Made by a program: the position numbers and the translations under genes. Of a stretch of DNA of 64,000 bases, positions 12,874 through 23,861 are shown one piece after another (positions within the stretch are counted from its first letter, which is position 1; every line of letters begins with the position of its first letter). Source of the DNA: Listeria ivanovii subsp. ivanovii (GTDB lineage: Bacteria; Bacillota; Bacilli; Lactobacillales; Listeriaceae). The notes beneath the pieces are model-generated. The model worked only from the letters and a program-made list of their open reading frames with translations, was not told the origin of the DNA and ran no database searches. The stretch spans positions 1,906,001-1,970,000 of the forward strand of contig NZ_LT906478.1 of assembly GCF_900187025.1 (NCBI RefSeq). The letters run 5' to 3'.

Positions 12874-13337
12874 TATTTAATTCCTTTCGTTTTGCGGTCG
12901 TCTACAAAAACATACACGAGCATTAGTACGACACCAATTGAGAGCGAAGCATCTGCCACATTGAAAATCGGGAAATAATAATTACCCCATACGGTTTGAA
13001 CAAAATCTACTACTTCTTGATGCAAGATTCGGTCGATAAAATTACCAATCGCACCACCTAAAACAAACGCTAAACTAACAGAAAATAGTCGTTTTCCTTT
13101 GGCATATTTTTGCATAATATAAATAATAATTCCAATAACAATAACAGTAATAAGATAGAAAAACCACATATGCCCTTCTAAAATACTCCAAGCGGCTCCG
13201 TTATTACGGTAACTTGTCCAGTATAAGAATCCAGGAATAACTTCTATTTTTTGGCCAATTTCCATGTTTTGAACAACAATCCATTTAGTCAATTGATCTA
13301 GCGCAATAACAGCTAGGGTGATTAGATAATAATACAT
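12873..13337 (-). CDS. lspA: Lipoprotein signal peptidase (signal peptidase II)
   Basis: This membrane aspartyl protease removes signal peptides from diacylated prolipoproteins. Four hydrophobic segments are visible in 154 residues. The two catalytic aspartates lie in GNFIDRIL (near residue 100) and NVADASLSIGV (near 130), the conserved family boxes. It is co-transcribed with the downstream pseudouridine synthase. Lipoprotein substrates in this window include the MntA-like binding protein. Confidence 0.96.
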   Translation of the reverse strand: MYYYLITLAVIALDQLTKWIVVQNMEIGQKIEVIPGFLYWTSYRNNGAAWSILEGHMWFFYLITVIVIGIIIYIMQKYAKGKRLFSVSLAFVLGGAIGNFIDRILHQEVVDFVQTVWGNYYFPIFNVADASLSIGVVLMLVYVFVDDRKTKGIK

Positions 13338-13370
13338 ACTTATGAGCCCTCATTTCACATCAGTTAGATA

Positions 13371-13413
13371 AAAGTATGCGCTCTCCCGTAAAAACAGCAA
13401 GAGCGCCATACTT
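13371..13413 (-). terminator. Terminator after the NCS2 permease
   Basis: A long hairpin (AAGTATGGCGCTCT paired with AGAGCGCATACTT) lies directly after the permease stop codon and ends in TTTT on the minus strand. Confidence 0.8.
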
Positions 13414-13415
13414 CT

Positions 13416-14699
13416 TTATTGTATGATAAATTGAAGCAAAAATAAAGCTGCAATCACATACATGACTGGTGATGTACGTTCCTCTTTCTTCGTAAAAGCA
13501 CGGAGAATTGGATACGCAATAAAACCAGCTGCAATTCCGTCTGCAATACTATACGTAAATGGGATCAGCACAATAATAAGTAGTGCCGAAAAAGTTTCTG
13601 CCGCATTCGATAAATCCATTTCTTTAAATTCTTGAAGCATCGACATCCCAATCACAATTAAAATTGGAGCAATCGCGCTATTTGGAATAAAAGATAGCAC
13701 TGGCATTAAGAAAAGCGATGCGATGAAGAAAATTCCGGTCGTAACAGTTGCGAGACCAGTTTTCGCTCCACTAGCAAACATAGAACCACTTTCGAGTGCC
13801 GAAATAGTTGGACTTGTGCCAAATAATCCAGATAAGAAAGCTGTTACAGAGCTTGCTTTTAAAATGCGTGGTAATTTTTCGGTTTGTTTCAGTTGTCTTA
13901 CTTGTCCATTTGTAAGCCCTACTGTTTCAAACACAATAACCATCGTCATCGTAAAAACTGCACTCCAAAAACTAATACTCGCCATTCCGGAAAAATCAGC
14001 TTGGAACAACACATCGCTCCAAGGTGCCACACTTATCGTCGTCGCACTTGTCGTATTTGTGATGCCAAAAATGACACCCACTAACGTTCCAATTATTAAA
14101 CTCCATAAGAAAGCGCCAGGGATTTTACGAATAACTAGAATCATCGTTAATAAAAGCGTCACAAGGGTTGCTAAAACGAACGGGTCATGAATATTACCAA
14201 GTGCGATAATACCATGCTTTCCACGGGTGACAATTTCGCCTTTTTCAAGCCCGAGAAAGATTAAGAATAATCCTAACCCAACCGTAATTGCTTGCTTCAA
14301 AATAAGCGGGATTGCTTGATTTAGTTTTCCTGCAAGTGGTGTAAATGCAAGAATCATAAATAGTAACCCACTCATCGTGACAGCAGCAAGCGCCACCTGC
14401 CAACTTAGTCCCATTCCGCCTACAAGGTTATACGCAAAAAGCGCATTAATCCCCATACCAGGCATTAGAATAAGTGGTGCATTGGACCAAAATCCCATTA
14501 TCAAACAACCTACCGCCGAGATAAAAATCGTCGCTAGTACCGCTCCTTGATAAGGAACTCCAGCTTCAGCTAAAATCGAGCTATTGACGACAATGATGTA
14601 TGCCACCGTAAAAAAGCCAATCATACCAGCCAAAAATTCTGTCCGGATATTGGTTTTATGCTCGTTCAGCCGAAAAACTTTGTTGAAAAATTTCTGCAT
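13416..14699 (-). CDS. NCS2/AzgA-type purine permease (PbuG-like guanine/hypoxanthine transporter)
   Basis: This 427-residue protein has about 12 hydrophobic segments. It starts MQKFFNKVFRLNEHKTNIRTE, an opening typical of AzgA/PbuG purine base permeases. Motifs include MPGMGINALFAYN and SALESGSMFASGAKTGL. It is expected to import guanine, hypoxanthine or adenine with protons. It stands alone with its own promoter, a short G-rich leader and a terminator. Uptake of uracil or xanthine is less likely because those carriers, elsewhere in this window, look different. Confidence 0.85.
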   Translation of the reverse strand: MQKFFNKVFRLNEHKTNIRTEFLAGMIGFFTVAYIIVVNSSILAEAGVPYQGAVLATIFISAVGCLIMGFWSNAPLILMPGMGINALFAYNLVGGMGLSWQVALAAVTMSGLLFMILAFTPLAGKLNQAIPLILKQAITVGLGLFLIFLGLEKGEIVTRGKHGIIALGNIHDPFVLATLVTLLLTMILVIRKIPGAFLWSLIIGTLVGVIFGITNTTSATTISVAPWSDVLFQADFSGMASISFWSAVFTMTMVIVFETVGLTNGQVRQLKQTEKLPRILKASSVTAFLSGLFGTSPTISALESGSMFASGAKTGLATVTTGIFFIASLFLMPVLSFIPNSAIAPILIVIGMSMLQEFKEMDLSNAAETFSALLIIVLIPFTYSIADGIAAGFIAYPILRAFTKKEERTSPVMYVIAALFLLQFIIQ

Positions 14700-14723
14700 A
14701 CTTTTTCCTCATTATGAAATTGT

Positions 14724-14772
14724 CCCTCTCCCAACCCGCAGAGTATTGCCCCTGCCACAGACCTTCATTATA
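14724..14772 (-). promoter_or_regulatory. Promoter -10 and G-rich 5' leader of the purine permease
   Basis: A TATAAT box (14767-14772, minus strand) is followed by a leader of about 60 bases before the start codon. The leader has GCAGGG and CTCTGC arms that can pair around a GCAATA loop. It also contains four G runs (14724-14752) spaced so that an RNA G-quadruplex is conceivable. This is not the purine riboswitch: the conserved TATA and CTACC junctions are absent. Function is unknown. Confidence 0.5.
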
Positions 14773-14836
14773 ACAAAGATAGCAGTTATGCGAAAGTAAA
14801 AGTTTTCGTTTCACCGCCGTAAATACGATTTTATGC

Positions 14837-14842
14837 TATAAT
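14837..14842 (+). promoter_or_regulatory. Extended -10 promoter of the MATE gene
   Basis: TGC precedes TATAAT (14837-14842), about 28 bases before the TTG start of the MATE transporter. The -35 is poor. Confidence 0.6.
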
Positions 14843-14870
14843 TTGGAGTGATGTGAAAGGAGATGATTAT

Positions 14871-16214
14871 TTGCAACAAACAGCAACTTACCTAGCAAAA
14901 TGGAAACAGTTTTTAATCATTTTCTCACCAATTGTGATTACGCAGCTGACACTGTTTTCCATGACCTTTTTTGATACCACAATGAGTGGAAATTATTCTA
15001 ATCAGGCGCTTGCCGGTGTAGCAATTGGGAGTTCTTTTTGGGCGCCAATTAATGCCGCTTTTTCAGGTTTACTAATGGCGATCACACCGATTGTGGCGCA
15101 ATTAATTGGCGCAAAGAAAGAGAAAGAAGTTAAAAACACGGTGCATAACGGACTTTATATCGCGATTATTTTAGCTATTATCTTAATTCTTATTAATTTC
15201 TTAGTAGTTCCGACGCTATTAACGCATATGCCTGTAACAGCGGAAGTGGCAACTATTGCTCGCCATTTCTTAAATGGAATTTGTATTGGAATTCCTGCTT
15301 TTTTTATTTCTGCGATATTGCGGTCGTTTATTGATTCACTAGGGCTTACAAGAGTGACCATGTTCATTACTCTTTGTACGGTGCCGTTTAATATCTTTTT
15401 GAATTATTGTTTTATTTTTGGGAACTTCGGATTTCCTGAAATGGGTGGAGCTGGTAGTGGATATGCGACCGGTATTACGTATTGGTTAGTCGTTTTGGTT
15501 AGTATTATTCTGATTCAAACACAAACTCGGTTACGCAAGTTCGGTATATTTAAAGGATTTACAGTCATCCAGTTTTCCAAAATAAAAGAAATTATCGGGA
15601 TTGGTGTTCCGAATGCTTTAACGATTTTATTTGAAACGGGCATTTTCTCTGCTGTAACAATTTTTATGGGTGCATTTGGTACAGAAACCATTGCGGCGCA
15701 CCAATCTGCTAATAGTGTTTGTACGCTCCTTTATGCTTTTCCACTTAGTGTAGCTTCTACTCTAACAATTCTCGGTGGTTACGAAACTGGCGCCAAACGT
15801 TTAAAAGATGCCAAGCAATATCGCCATATTGGGATGACCGCTGCGATTTTAATTGGTTGCATTAATGGAGCGGTATTATTTTTCTTCCGAAACACTATTG
15901 CGGGTTTTTATACTAATGATCCACGACTAAGTGATTTAATTATGCAATTTCTTGTGTATGCCATCTTATTCCAATTTGCTGATGCTGTGTTGTCTCCTGT
16001 TCTCGGAGCGCTACGTGGTTATAAAGATGTCGCCGTTACATCGGTTGTTGCTTTTATTTCTTACTGGATAATTGGGCTTCCGGTTGGATACGCGCTATCT
16101 TTTACAAATTTAGGACCTTTTGGCTACTGGATTGGTTTAAGTACCGGCTTGTTCGTTGCCGCAATTATTTTATCAATTCGTGTTCGGAAAACAGAAAGAA
16201 AATTAGCCTTATAA
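14871..16214 (+). CDS. MATE-family multidrug/Na+ antiporter
   Basis: This is a twelve-segment efflux protein of about 447 residues with the internal two-fold repeat of MatE domains. Examples are the N-terminal half with FFDTTMSGNYS and the second half with FETGIFSAVTIFMGAFGTE. It probably exports cationic drugs or metabolites in exchange for Na+ or H+. I choose TTG 14871 (LQQTATYLAKW) as start because AAAGGAGATGATTAT lies just upstream. The in-frame ATG at 14853 overlaps that ribosome site. It is a monocistronic unit. The substrate is not readable. Confidence 0.88.
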   Translation: MQQTATYLAKWKQFLIIFSPIVITQLTLFSMTFFDTTMSGNYSNQALAGVAIGSSFWAPINAAFSGLLMAITPIVAQLIGAKKEKEVKNTVHNGLYIAIILAIILILINFLVVPTLLTHMPVTAEVATIARHFLNGICIGIPAFFISAILRSFIDSLGLTRVTMFITLCTVPFNIFLNYCFIFGNFGFPEMGGAGSGYATGITYWLVVLVSIILIQTQTRLRKFGIFKGFTVIQFSKIKEIIGIGVPNALTILFETGIFSAVTIFMGAFGTETIAAHQSANSVCTLLYAFPLSVASTLTILGGYETGAKRLKDAKQYRHIGMTAAILIGCINGAVLFFFRNTIAGFYTNDPRLSDLIMQFLVYAILFQFADAVLSPVLGALRGYKDVAVTSVVAFISYWIIGLPVGYALSFTNLGPFGYWIGLSTGLFVAAIILSIRVRKTERKLAL

Positions 16215-16215
16215 T

Positions 16216-16251
16216 AAAGGAAGGCAGAGATTTAAAAGTCTCTGTCTTCCT

Positions 16252-16252
<1 letters not shown>
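16216..16252. terminator. Bidirectional terminator between MATE and mntA
   Basis: The hairpin AAAGGAAGGCAGAGA / TCTCTGTCTTCCTTT with flanking T/A runs separates two converging genes. It abuts the mntA stop codon. Confidence 0.85.
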
Positions 16253-18020
<1,768 letters not shown>

Positions 18021-18022
18021 TT

Positions 18023-18748
18023 TTAAACTCCTTTTGCAAATGTTAAATCACCATAAGCATATTTTATTTTGTCTTCTGTAAATGTTAGTTCCACTGGACC
18101 ATGTGCGATTAGTTTTTTATTAAGTAAAATAATATCATCAAAATAAGCAGCTACTTTATGGAAATCATGGTGGACAACGACAATCGTTTTTCCGTTATCT
18201 CTTAATTTTTTTAATAACTGCATAATTAACGCTTCACTCGTCATATCAATCCCAGCAAAAGGTTCATCTAAAAAGAAAATTTCTGCATGTTGTGCTAAAG
18301 CTCTGGCAATAAAAACACGTTGCAATTGCCCACCAGAAAGTTCGCCAATTTGTCGCTTCTGAAAAGCAGTCATTTCCACTTGTTCTAGCGCGTCTAACGC
18401 CAGTTGTTTTTCTTTTTTTCCTGGGCGTTTAATTAACCCAAGTGCCGGATACGTTCCGAGTATAACCATATCTAAAACTGTAATTGGAAAAGTTAAATCC
18501 ACTTCGCTTCTTTGCGGAACATAAGCGATGCGTTTCCGCCAAAAAGCAAGTGGCTTTCCATCTAACGTTACTTGACCATTTTCACGTGGAATTAATCCCA
18601 TCATCCCTTTTAGTAAGGTAGATTTTCCAGCTCCATTTGGACCGACGATACCAGTTAGTTTGCCTGATGCTATTTGAAGCGATACATGATCAATCGCCAC
18701 TTTTTGTTTATAGCTTATCGTTAAATCTTGAATATTCATTTCTACCAC
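18023..18748 (-). CDS. mntB: Manganese ABC transporter ATP-binding protein
   Basis: This 241-residue nucleotide-binding subunit has Walker A GPNGAGKST (about residue 36), signature LSGGQLQRV (about 138), Walker B IFFLDEP and the H-loop VVHHDF. It powers metal import through the adjacent permease. It is first in the operon behind a TTTACA-TATACT promoter with an MntR-like box just downstream of the -10. No anomalies were seen. Confidence 0.94.
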   Translation of the reverse strand: MVEMNIQDLTISYKQKVAIDHVSLQIASGKLTGIVGPNGAGKSTLLKGMMGLIPRENGQVTLDGKPLAFWRKRIAYVPQRSEVDLTFPITVLDMVILGTYPALGLIKRPGKKEKQLALDALEQVEMTAFQKRQIGELSGGQLQRVFIARALAQHAEIFFLDEPFAGIDMTSEALIMQLLKKLRDNGKTIVVVHHDFHKVAAYFDDIILLNKKLIAHGPVELTFTEDKIKYAYGDLTFAKGV

Positions 18749-18788
18749 CCTTTTCCCACAAGACTAAATTTTAATCGAAGCTAAAAAT

Positions 18789-18804
18789 GTTTCCTTAAAG
18801 CAAC
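18789..18804 (-). promoter_or_regulatory. MntR-type operator upstream of mntBCA
   Basis: The minus strand reads GTTGCTTTAAGGAAAC, close to the MntR box I recall from B. subtilis mntA/mntH (TTTGCCTTAAGGAAAC). It lies 11 bases downstream of the -10, where a bound repressor would block transcription. The cognate regulator is encoded at 47363-47791 in this window. Confidence 0.75.
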
Positions 18805-18814
18805 TTTAATTAGA

Positions 18815-18843
18815 AGTATAACGAAGATTCCTTTAGTTGTAAA
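18815..18843 (-). promoter_or_regulatory. Promoter of mntBCA
   Basis: TTTACA (18838-18843), a 17-base spacer and TATACT (18815-18820) on the minus strand form a good sigma-A promoter about 65 bases upstream of the first gene. Confidence 0.8.
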
Positions 18844-18852
18844 GTAAAAAAT

Positions 18853-18886
18853 CCATAAAAAACCCGTAGTCTATAAAAACTACGGG
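18853..18886 (-). terminator. Terminator after the MarR gene
   Basis: The hairpin CCCGTAGT / ACTACGGG is followed by TTTTTT on the minus strand, twelve bases after the stop codon. Confidence 0.85.
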
Positions 18887-18897
18887 ATGCGACTATT

Positions 18898-19314
18898 TTA
18901 TTGGTTGGCGCCATCTGCTAATTTCTTTAGTAGTTGACGAAATTCAGCTTGTTCTTGTTCGGAAAAAACCGCAAATCGTTTGACAATCATTTCTTTTTTC
19001 TTTTTGTCGATTTCATTTACGAATGCTTCTGCTTCAGGTGTTAGTCGAAGCTCAATAATTCGTCTATCTACTTCTGAGCGGTGGCGCGTAATGAACGCTT
19101 CTTCTACTAACGTGTCGGTAATTGCAGTAATGTGACTAGCTGAAACATCAAGCGTTTTCGCTAAATCGGAAGTTTTCGTGAGACCGCTAGAAATCAAACT
19201 TAACACACGATATTCACTTCCACTTAATCGCTTATCCAAAACGGCTTCTACTTCATGTCGAAAGCTATTAAAAATCCGTTTAATTAACGTTTCAATTTCC
19301 AAATATGTTTCCAT
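18898..19314 (-). CDS. MarR-family transcriptional regulator
   Basis: This 138-residue winged-helix protein has an HTH around residues 50-72 (GLTKTSDLAKTLDVSASHITAI) followed by the acidic DRRIIELRLTPE wing typical of MarR proteins. It has its own terminator and lies between the Mn transporter operon and ctpA. Ligand and target genes cannot be deduced. No divergent partner is present, so its regulon is probably elsewhere or its own gene. Confidence 0.88.
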   Translation of the reverse strand: METYLEIETLIKRIFNSFRHEVEAVLDKRLSGSEYRVLSLISSGLTKTSDLAKTLDVSASHITAITDTLVEEAFITRHRSEVDRRIIELRLTPEAEAFVNEIDKKKKEMIVKRFAVFSEQEQAEFRQLLKKLADGANQ

Positions 19315-19349
19315 TTAGCTACCTCCTGTTTTTAAAAAAAGTTATCAGC

Positions 19350-20843
19350 TTACTTCACCAAGGCTTTTGCTTTTTGTAATTGAGGATCGGTTTCTTTTAA
19401 ATGTTTTCGCGTTAATTCGACTAATTTATCGGTTGTCACGCCTGTCATAACTCCAGTTACATCTAATTTGTTGGCAGTTTGGAATCGTTCTACTGCATAT
19501 TTAGTATCTGTATCATATAAGCCGTCTACTTTACCAACATTATAATCAAGTGCTTTTAGTAATGTTTCAATCGTTTTGACATCATCACCAAAATCTCCCT
19601 CTTGATAAACTTTCGAGGATGAAGGTATAGTCATCGTTGCATATCCTGGCATTTTAACTGCTTCATCCGGTGTAATTCCTTTTTCATGAATCCATTCACC
19701 ATCTGGAGTTAGCCATTTAGCGATGGTAAGTTTTAGCGTTGACTCATCTGATAAAGTCGTAGCAGTTTGAACAGTTCCTTTTCCAAATGATTTTGTGCCG
19801 ACAAGTTTAATCCCACCAGATTCCTTCGCTGCTGCAGCAAGGATTTCAGATGCACTTGCACTTCCACCATCAATAAGCATAGTAGTTGGCACTTTGACTT
19901 TGTATCCTTCATGGGGGCTACTATCCGCCTTGATTGCTGTTTTTTCACCAGCTTTATCTTGTTCTTGAACGACGATTTTGCCATCAGGAACAAACAAGCT
20001 AGCGATGGAAACTGCTTGGTCTAATAAACCACCAGGATTTCCTCGCAAATCAATAACAAGACCTTTCATTCCATCTTTTTCAAGTGATTTAAGTGCTTCT
20101 TCTAATTCATCATAAGTTGTCTCAGAGAAAGTACTAATGGTCACGTGCGCGATTTTATCTTTCCCCATTTCTTTGTACACTGTTTCGATTGGGATTTCAT
20201 CACGAGTGATTGTCACGTCAAATGGTTTATCTTCACTTGCACGTTGAATAGTCAACGTTACTTTAGTTCCTTTTTCGCCGCGTATTTTTTGTGTTGCTTC
20301 TGTTGCAGTATCCCCTTTTAGCGATTTACCATCCACTTTTGTAATCACATCTTGTGGTTGTAAGCCAGCTTTTTCTGCCGGAGAATTCTTGATAGGCGAA
20401 ACAATCGTAATCGCTCCGTCTTTTTCTTGAATCTCTGCTCCAATCCCTTCAAAGCTTGAAGAAATCGTATCATTAAATTCACTGGATTCTTTTTTCGACA
20501 TAAAACTAGAATACGGATCATCTAACGAATTTACCATACCAGTTATTGCTCCATCAACTAATTTAGTAGAATCGGTATCTTTATAGTACTTGGAAGTGAT
20601 TTCGTCATAAACATCATATAATTTCGTAAATTCTTTTCGTTCTGGAATCGTTACTTTTACTTGTTTATCATCGCCTAAAGATGTAACGATAGTCGTAACT
20701 AATGCGGTAACAAATACAAACGCAAATAATAGCATGATAAAAGGGAATAATTTCATTCTTACGTAACCATTGCCTGGTCCTTGCTTTTCCTCTTTGTCTT
20801 GTTCTACTTTGTCTTCTTCATTTTGTTGTGGAGGTTGTTCCAT
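19350..20843 (-). CDS. ctpA: C-terminal processing protease (S41 family)
   Basis: This is a membrane-anchored serine protease of 497 residues. After an acidic, Gln-rich cytoplasmic tail comes one transmembrane segment (about residues 31-55). A PDZ domain follows (near 120-200), then the S41 catalytic core with Ser in GGSASASEI (about 337) and Lys in GTKSFGKGTVQ (about 362), and a C-terminal peptidoglycan-binding repeat (about 410-480). The start is ATG 20843 with GTGGTG upstream; the 15-codon longer frame is not favoured. It probably cleaves exported proteins at the cell wall. Confidence 0.93.
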   Translation of the reverse strand: MEQPPQQNEEDKVEQDKEEKQGPGNGYVRMKLFPFIMLLFAFVFVTALVTTIVTSLGDDKQVKVTIPERKEFTKLYDVYDEITSKYYKDTDSTKLVDGAITGMVNSLDDPYSSFMSKKESSEFNDTISSSFEGIGAEIQEKDGAITIVSPIKNSPAEKAGLQPQDVITKVDGKSLKGDTATEATQKIRGEKGTKVTLTIQRASEDKPFDVTITRDEIPIETVYKEMGKDKIAHVTISTFSETTYDELEEALKSLEKDGMKGLVIDLRGNPGGLLDQAVSIASLFVPDGKIVVQEQDKAGEKTAIKADSSPHEGYKVKVPTTMLIDGGSASASEILAAAAKESGGIKLVGTKSFGKGTVQTATTLSDESTLKLTIAKWLTPDGEWIHEKGITPDEAVKMPGYATMTIPSSSKVYQEGDFGDDVKTIETLLKALDYNVGKVDGLYDTDTKYAVERFQTANKLDVTGVMTGVTTDKLVELTRKHLKETDPQLQKAKALVK

Positions 20844-20949
20844 CTTTTGTTCACCACTTTCTATGTAAAATGTGGTTACAGTGAGCACATTTTATTTAAC
20901 TCATTTATTTTACCAGTTTTCCTTCCATTTTGGTACCTTTTTTTCGCAC

Positions 20950-20990
20950 ATCACAAAAAAGAGGGACTCATCACTGAATCCCCTCTTAAC
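20950..20990 (-). terminator. Terminator of the copper operon
   Basis: The hairpin AAGAGGG / CCCTCTT with a 16-base loop is followed by TTTTTTG on the minus strand, immediately after copZ. Confidence 0.85.
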
Positions 20991-20998
20991 TTACTATG

Positions 20999-21205
20999 TT
21001 ATGCTACTTCATATCCTGCTTCTTCCACTGCATCAATCAACGTATCTTCTTCCACTTGTCCGCTTTTAAATTCTACAGTGGCTGTTCCTTCTTCTAGAGA
21101 TACTTTAGCGTTTGTGACACCTGCTACTTCTTCTAATGCTTTTGTTACTCTTACCTCGCAGTGTCCACAGGTCATTCCTTCAATTTTTAAAGTTAGTTTT
21201 TCCAT
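20999..21205 (-). CDS. copZ: Copper chaperone
   Basis: This 68-residue heavy-metal-associated domain protein has the copper site GMTCGHC (residues 10-16). It carries Cu(I) to the N-terminal domain of CopA. It is the last gene of the csoR-copA-copZ operon, 15 bases after copA. Its size and single CxxC are normal. Confidence 0.95.
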   Translation of the reverse strand: MEKLTLKIEGMTCGHCEVRVTKALEEVAGVTNAKVSLEEGTATVEFKSGQVEEDTLIDAVEEAGYEVA

Positions 21206-21220
21206 TTTTTCTTCCTCCGA

Positions 21221-23431
21221 TTATTTAAATTTATATCTTTTTAATCGTAAAGCATTTGTTACAACAGAAACGGAGCTAAATGCCATTGCGAGCCCTGCTA
21301 CCCAAGGAGCTAATAAGCCAAGTGCAGCAATTGGAATCCCTGCACAGTTATATGCCAGTGCCCAGAAAAAGTTTTGACGAATATTGCGCATTGTCGCTCT
21401 GGAAAGTTCTACTGTTTCAGGAATAAGCGTTAAGCGGTGGCTGACTAATGTAACGTCACCTGTTTCGATTGCAATATCGGTACCTGTCCCGATACTAATT
21501 CCGATATCACTTGCAGCAAGGGCTGGTGCATCATTAATTCCATCACCAACGAAAGCAACAATGTGACCTTCTTTTTGTAAATTTTCTACTAAGCTACTTT
21601 TATCATTTGGTAGCTGCTCCGCGAAGAACATGTCCGTTCCTAAATCTTTGGCCATATTTTCTACAACAACAGACTGATCACCGGAACAAATCGCGGTTTT
21701 TATACCTTGTGCTTGTAGTTTTTGAATGGCTTCTTTTGCTTCTGGACGTTTCGTATCTGATAAAGCAAGCGCTCCTGCATATACCCCGTCAATCGCCATT
21801 GCAACAACGGTTTTTCCAGCTTGCATCCAGCTTGCAATTAGAGCGTCTTCTTCTGCCCGAATGGTTGTAAGCGAAGAAATATACCGATAAGCTCCCAGTT
21901 CGATTTTTTGTTCATTTAATTTCCCTGTCATCCCGTGACCCGCTTTTGCACGAATTTTGCCTTGTTGAATCGTTGAAGTATCGATATTTTCTGTTTCAAG
22001 CATTTGAATAATCGCTTTGGCAATCGGATGTTCGGATTGTTGTTCCATTAAAAATAAATAGGGGAAAAATTGATCATGTGCTGCTTTTTTATCACTTACT
22101 TCTAATTTTCCTTCTGTTAAAGTTCCTGTTTTATCAAAAACAACCATATCTACTTTAGAAGTGCGTTCTAAATGTTCCCCACCCTTAAATAATATCCCAC
22201 TTTCGGCTCCTTTACCAGTACCTGCCATGATAGCAGTTGGTGTCGCTAGACCCAGTGCACAGGGACAGGCGATAACTAATACGGCAATTGCAGCTTCAAG
22301 TGAACCATCTACGGTTCCGGTGATAATATACCAAATAATAAACGTAACCGCAGCAATTCCAAGTACAATTGGTACGAAGATTCCTGAAATTCTATCTGCT
22401 AAACGTTGAATCGGTGCCTTAATTCCTTGTGCTTCTTCTACTAGTCGGATAATGGATTCTAATACCGTTTCTTCCATCCGTTTGGTGATTTTTGCTTGAA
22501 AGGCTCCATCAAAGTTGATTGTTGCGCCGATAACTGAATCGCCTGGTTTTTTTTCGACTGGAACTGGTTCTCCGGTAATCATCGCTTCATCAATACTCGT
22601 TTCCCCGGAAATAATTTCCGCATCCATTGGAACTTTTTCTCCGGGGCGAACGAAAATAATGTCACCAATTTTGAGAGAATCTACTGGAACTAACCATTCT
22701 TTTCCTTCCCGGATAACCGTAGCTTCTTTTGCTTGTAACTCAAGTAAGCCAGCAATTGATTCTGTAGTTCTAGAAGTGGCATAAGACTCGAGTAGTTTCC
22801 CAAGTAAAATTAGCGTAATTAATACCGCACTTGTTTCAAAATAATAATGTGGCATAATGCTAGGATCAATCATATGGCGAATATATTCTACCACACTATA
22901 AAAGTATGCTGCCGAAGTTCCAAGTGCAACTAATACATCCATATTCGCGCTTTTACCTCGTAATGCTTTATAAGCGCCATCATAAAACCGCCAACCAATA
23001 TAAAATTGAACGATAGTAGCTAAAACTAGTTGAATTGTTGGCGTAATCCAATTACCAATAGCTTCTGCAAAAGCCATGTCATGAATGTAAGGAATATGTG
23101 TTACCATCGTCAATAAAAGTGGTAATGACAGGATAGCTGAAAGGATGAAGCGTCTCACTTCTTTTTGGAAATTTTTCTCAAGTACTTTATCTTTTTCTTC
23201 TTTCGACATTTTTTCAGCTGCATCATAACCAGCATGTTTGACGACTTTAATGAGTTCTTCTGGGGTTGTCACTTCTGGATCATAATACACTGCCGCATTT
23301 TCAGTCACTAAATTCACGTTGGCTTTTTCAACGCCTTCTGCTTTATTTAACGATTTTTCGATTCTCGTTGAACAAGCAGCACAAGTCATCCCAAATACAT
23401 TTAAATCTTGTCTAATATATTTCTCCTCCAT
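21221..23431 (-). CDS. copA: Copper-exporting P1B-type ATPase
   Basis: This 736-residue P-type ATPase exports Cu(I). It has a single N-terminal metal-binding domain with MTCAAC (Cys17, Cys20), eight membrane segments and the ion-path motif IACPCALG. The phosphorylation site DKTGTLTEG and the hinge GDGINDAP are both present. B. subtilis CopA carries two N-terminal domains, so this is a shorter form common in Listeria. It is transcribed with csoR and copZ under a CsoR-type operator. Confidence 0.95.
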   Translation of the reverse strand: MEEKYIRQDLNVFGMTCAACSTRIEKSLNKAEGVEKANVNLVTENAAVYYDPEVTTPEELIKVVKHAGYDAAEKMSKEEKDKVLEKNFQKEVRRFILSAILSLPLLLTMVTHIPYIHDMAFAEAIGNWITPTIQLVLATIVQFYIGWRFYDGAYKALRGKSANMDVLVALGTSAAYFYSVVEYIRHMIDPSIMPHYYFETSAVLITLILLGKLLESYATSRTTESIAGLLELQAKEATVIREGKEWLVPVDSLKIGDIIFVRPGEKVPMDAEIISGETSIDEAMITGEPVPVEKKPGDSVIGATINFDGAFQAKITKRMEETVLESIIRLVEEAQGIKAPIQRLADRISGIFVPIVLGIAAVTFIIWYIITGTVDGSLEAAIAVLVIACPCALGLATPTAIMAGTGKGAESGILFKGGEHLERTSKVDMVVFDKTGTLTEGKLEVSDKKAAHDQFFPYLFLMEQQSEHPIAKAIIQMLETENIDTSTIQQGKIRAKAGHGMTGKLNEQKIELGAYRYISSLTTIRAEEDALIASWMQAGKTVVAMAIDGVYAGALALSDTKRPEAKEAIQKLQAQGIKTAICSGDQSVVVENMAKDLGTDMFFAEQLPNDKSSLVENLQKEGHIVAFVGDGINDAPALAASDIGISIGTGTDIAIETGDVTLVSHRLTLIPETVELSRATMRNIRQNFFWALAYNCAGIPIAALGLLAPWVAGLAMAFSSVSVVTNALRLKRYKFK

Positions 23432-23443
23432 TTGAACTCCCCC

Positions 23444-23737
23444 TCACGTTTTAGAAAATTGACGAATGGCTTTCAGTAAATCCTCCATTACGTCATCTTC
23501 CCCATTTTTTGCTGCATCGACAACACAGTGTGCTGTATGATGTTCTAATACTTGTAATCCAACATTTTTTAGCGCTTTATTTGCTGCAGAAATTTGCACT
23601 AAAATATCTGTACAATATCTATCATCCTCGACCATTTGAGCAATGCCTCGAATTTGTCCTTCGATACGTCGCAAACGATTTTGAAGTAATTTCGTTTCTT
23701 CTTCTTTTCGTGGAACAATCGGTTGATCATGTTTCAT
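23444..23737 (-). CDS. csoR: Copper-sensing repressor
   Basis: This 97-residue all-helical repressor has the copper ligands of the CsoR family in order: Cys in DDRYCTDIL (about 42), His in EHHTAHC (about 67) and Cys in the same motif (about 71). Copper binding releases it from DNA. It is the first gene of the operon and so autoregulated. A GC-rich interrupted palindrome overlaps its promoter. Confidence 0.94.
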   Translation of the reverse strand: MKHDQPIVPRKEEETKLLQNRLRRIEGQIRGIAQMVEDDRYCTDILVQISAANKALKNVGLQVLEHHTAHCVVDAAKNGEDDVMEDLLKAIRQFSKT

Positions 23738-23767
23738 TTTTTCTCCTCCTTTATTTCTACAATTAAC

Positions 23768-23796
23768 ACTATACCCCCCAAAGGTATATTTTGCAA
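23768..23796 (-). promoter_or_regulatory. Copper operon promoter with CsoR operator
   Basis: The minus strand has TTGCAA (23791-23796), a 17-base spacer and TATAGT (23768-23773). Within the spacer and -10 lies ATACCTTTGGGGGGTAT (23771-23787), an inverted repeat of the CsoR type (ATACC...GGGGGTAT). Bound CsoR would directly cover the promoter. Confidence 0.85.
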
Positions 23797-23816
23797 AGAA
23801 TTAATTTTGAATGCCA

Positions 23817-23852
23817 CTAAAAAACCATAAACAATGAAATGTTTATGGTCTG
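23817..23852 (-). terminator. Terminator after the VanY-like carboxypeptidase
   Basis: The hairpin ACCATAAACA / TGTTTATGGT is followed by TTTTTT on the minus strand, ten bases after the stop. Confidence 0.85.
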
Positions 23853-23861
23853 AAAAGCTTG

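Noticed and set aside
13723-14190. 155-codon plus-strand frame opposite the NCS2 permease
   Set aside because: It is a shadow of a membrane-protein gene. There is no start signal, and its residues mirror the antisense of hydrophobic codons.
14724-14760. Purine or preQ1 riboswitch before the NCS2 permease
   Set aside because: The conserved aptamer junctions are absent and the leader is too short for the purine class.
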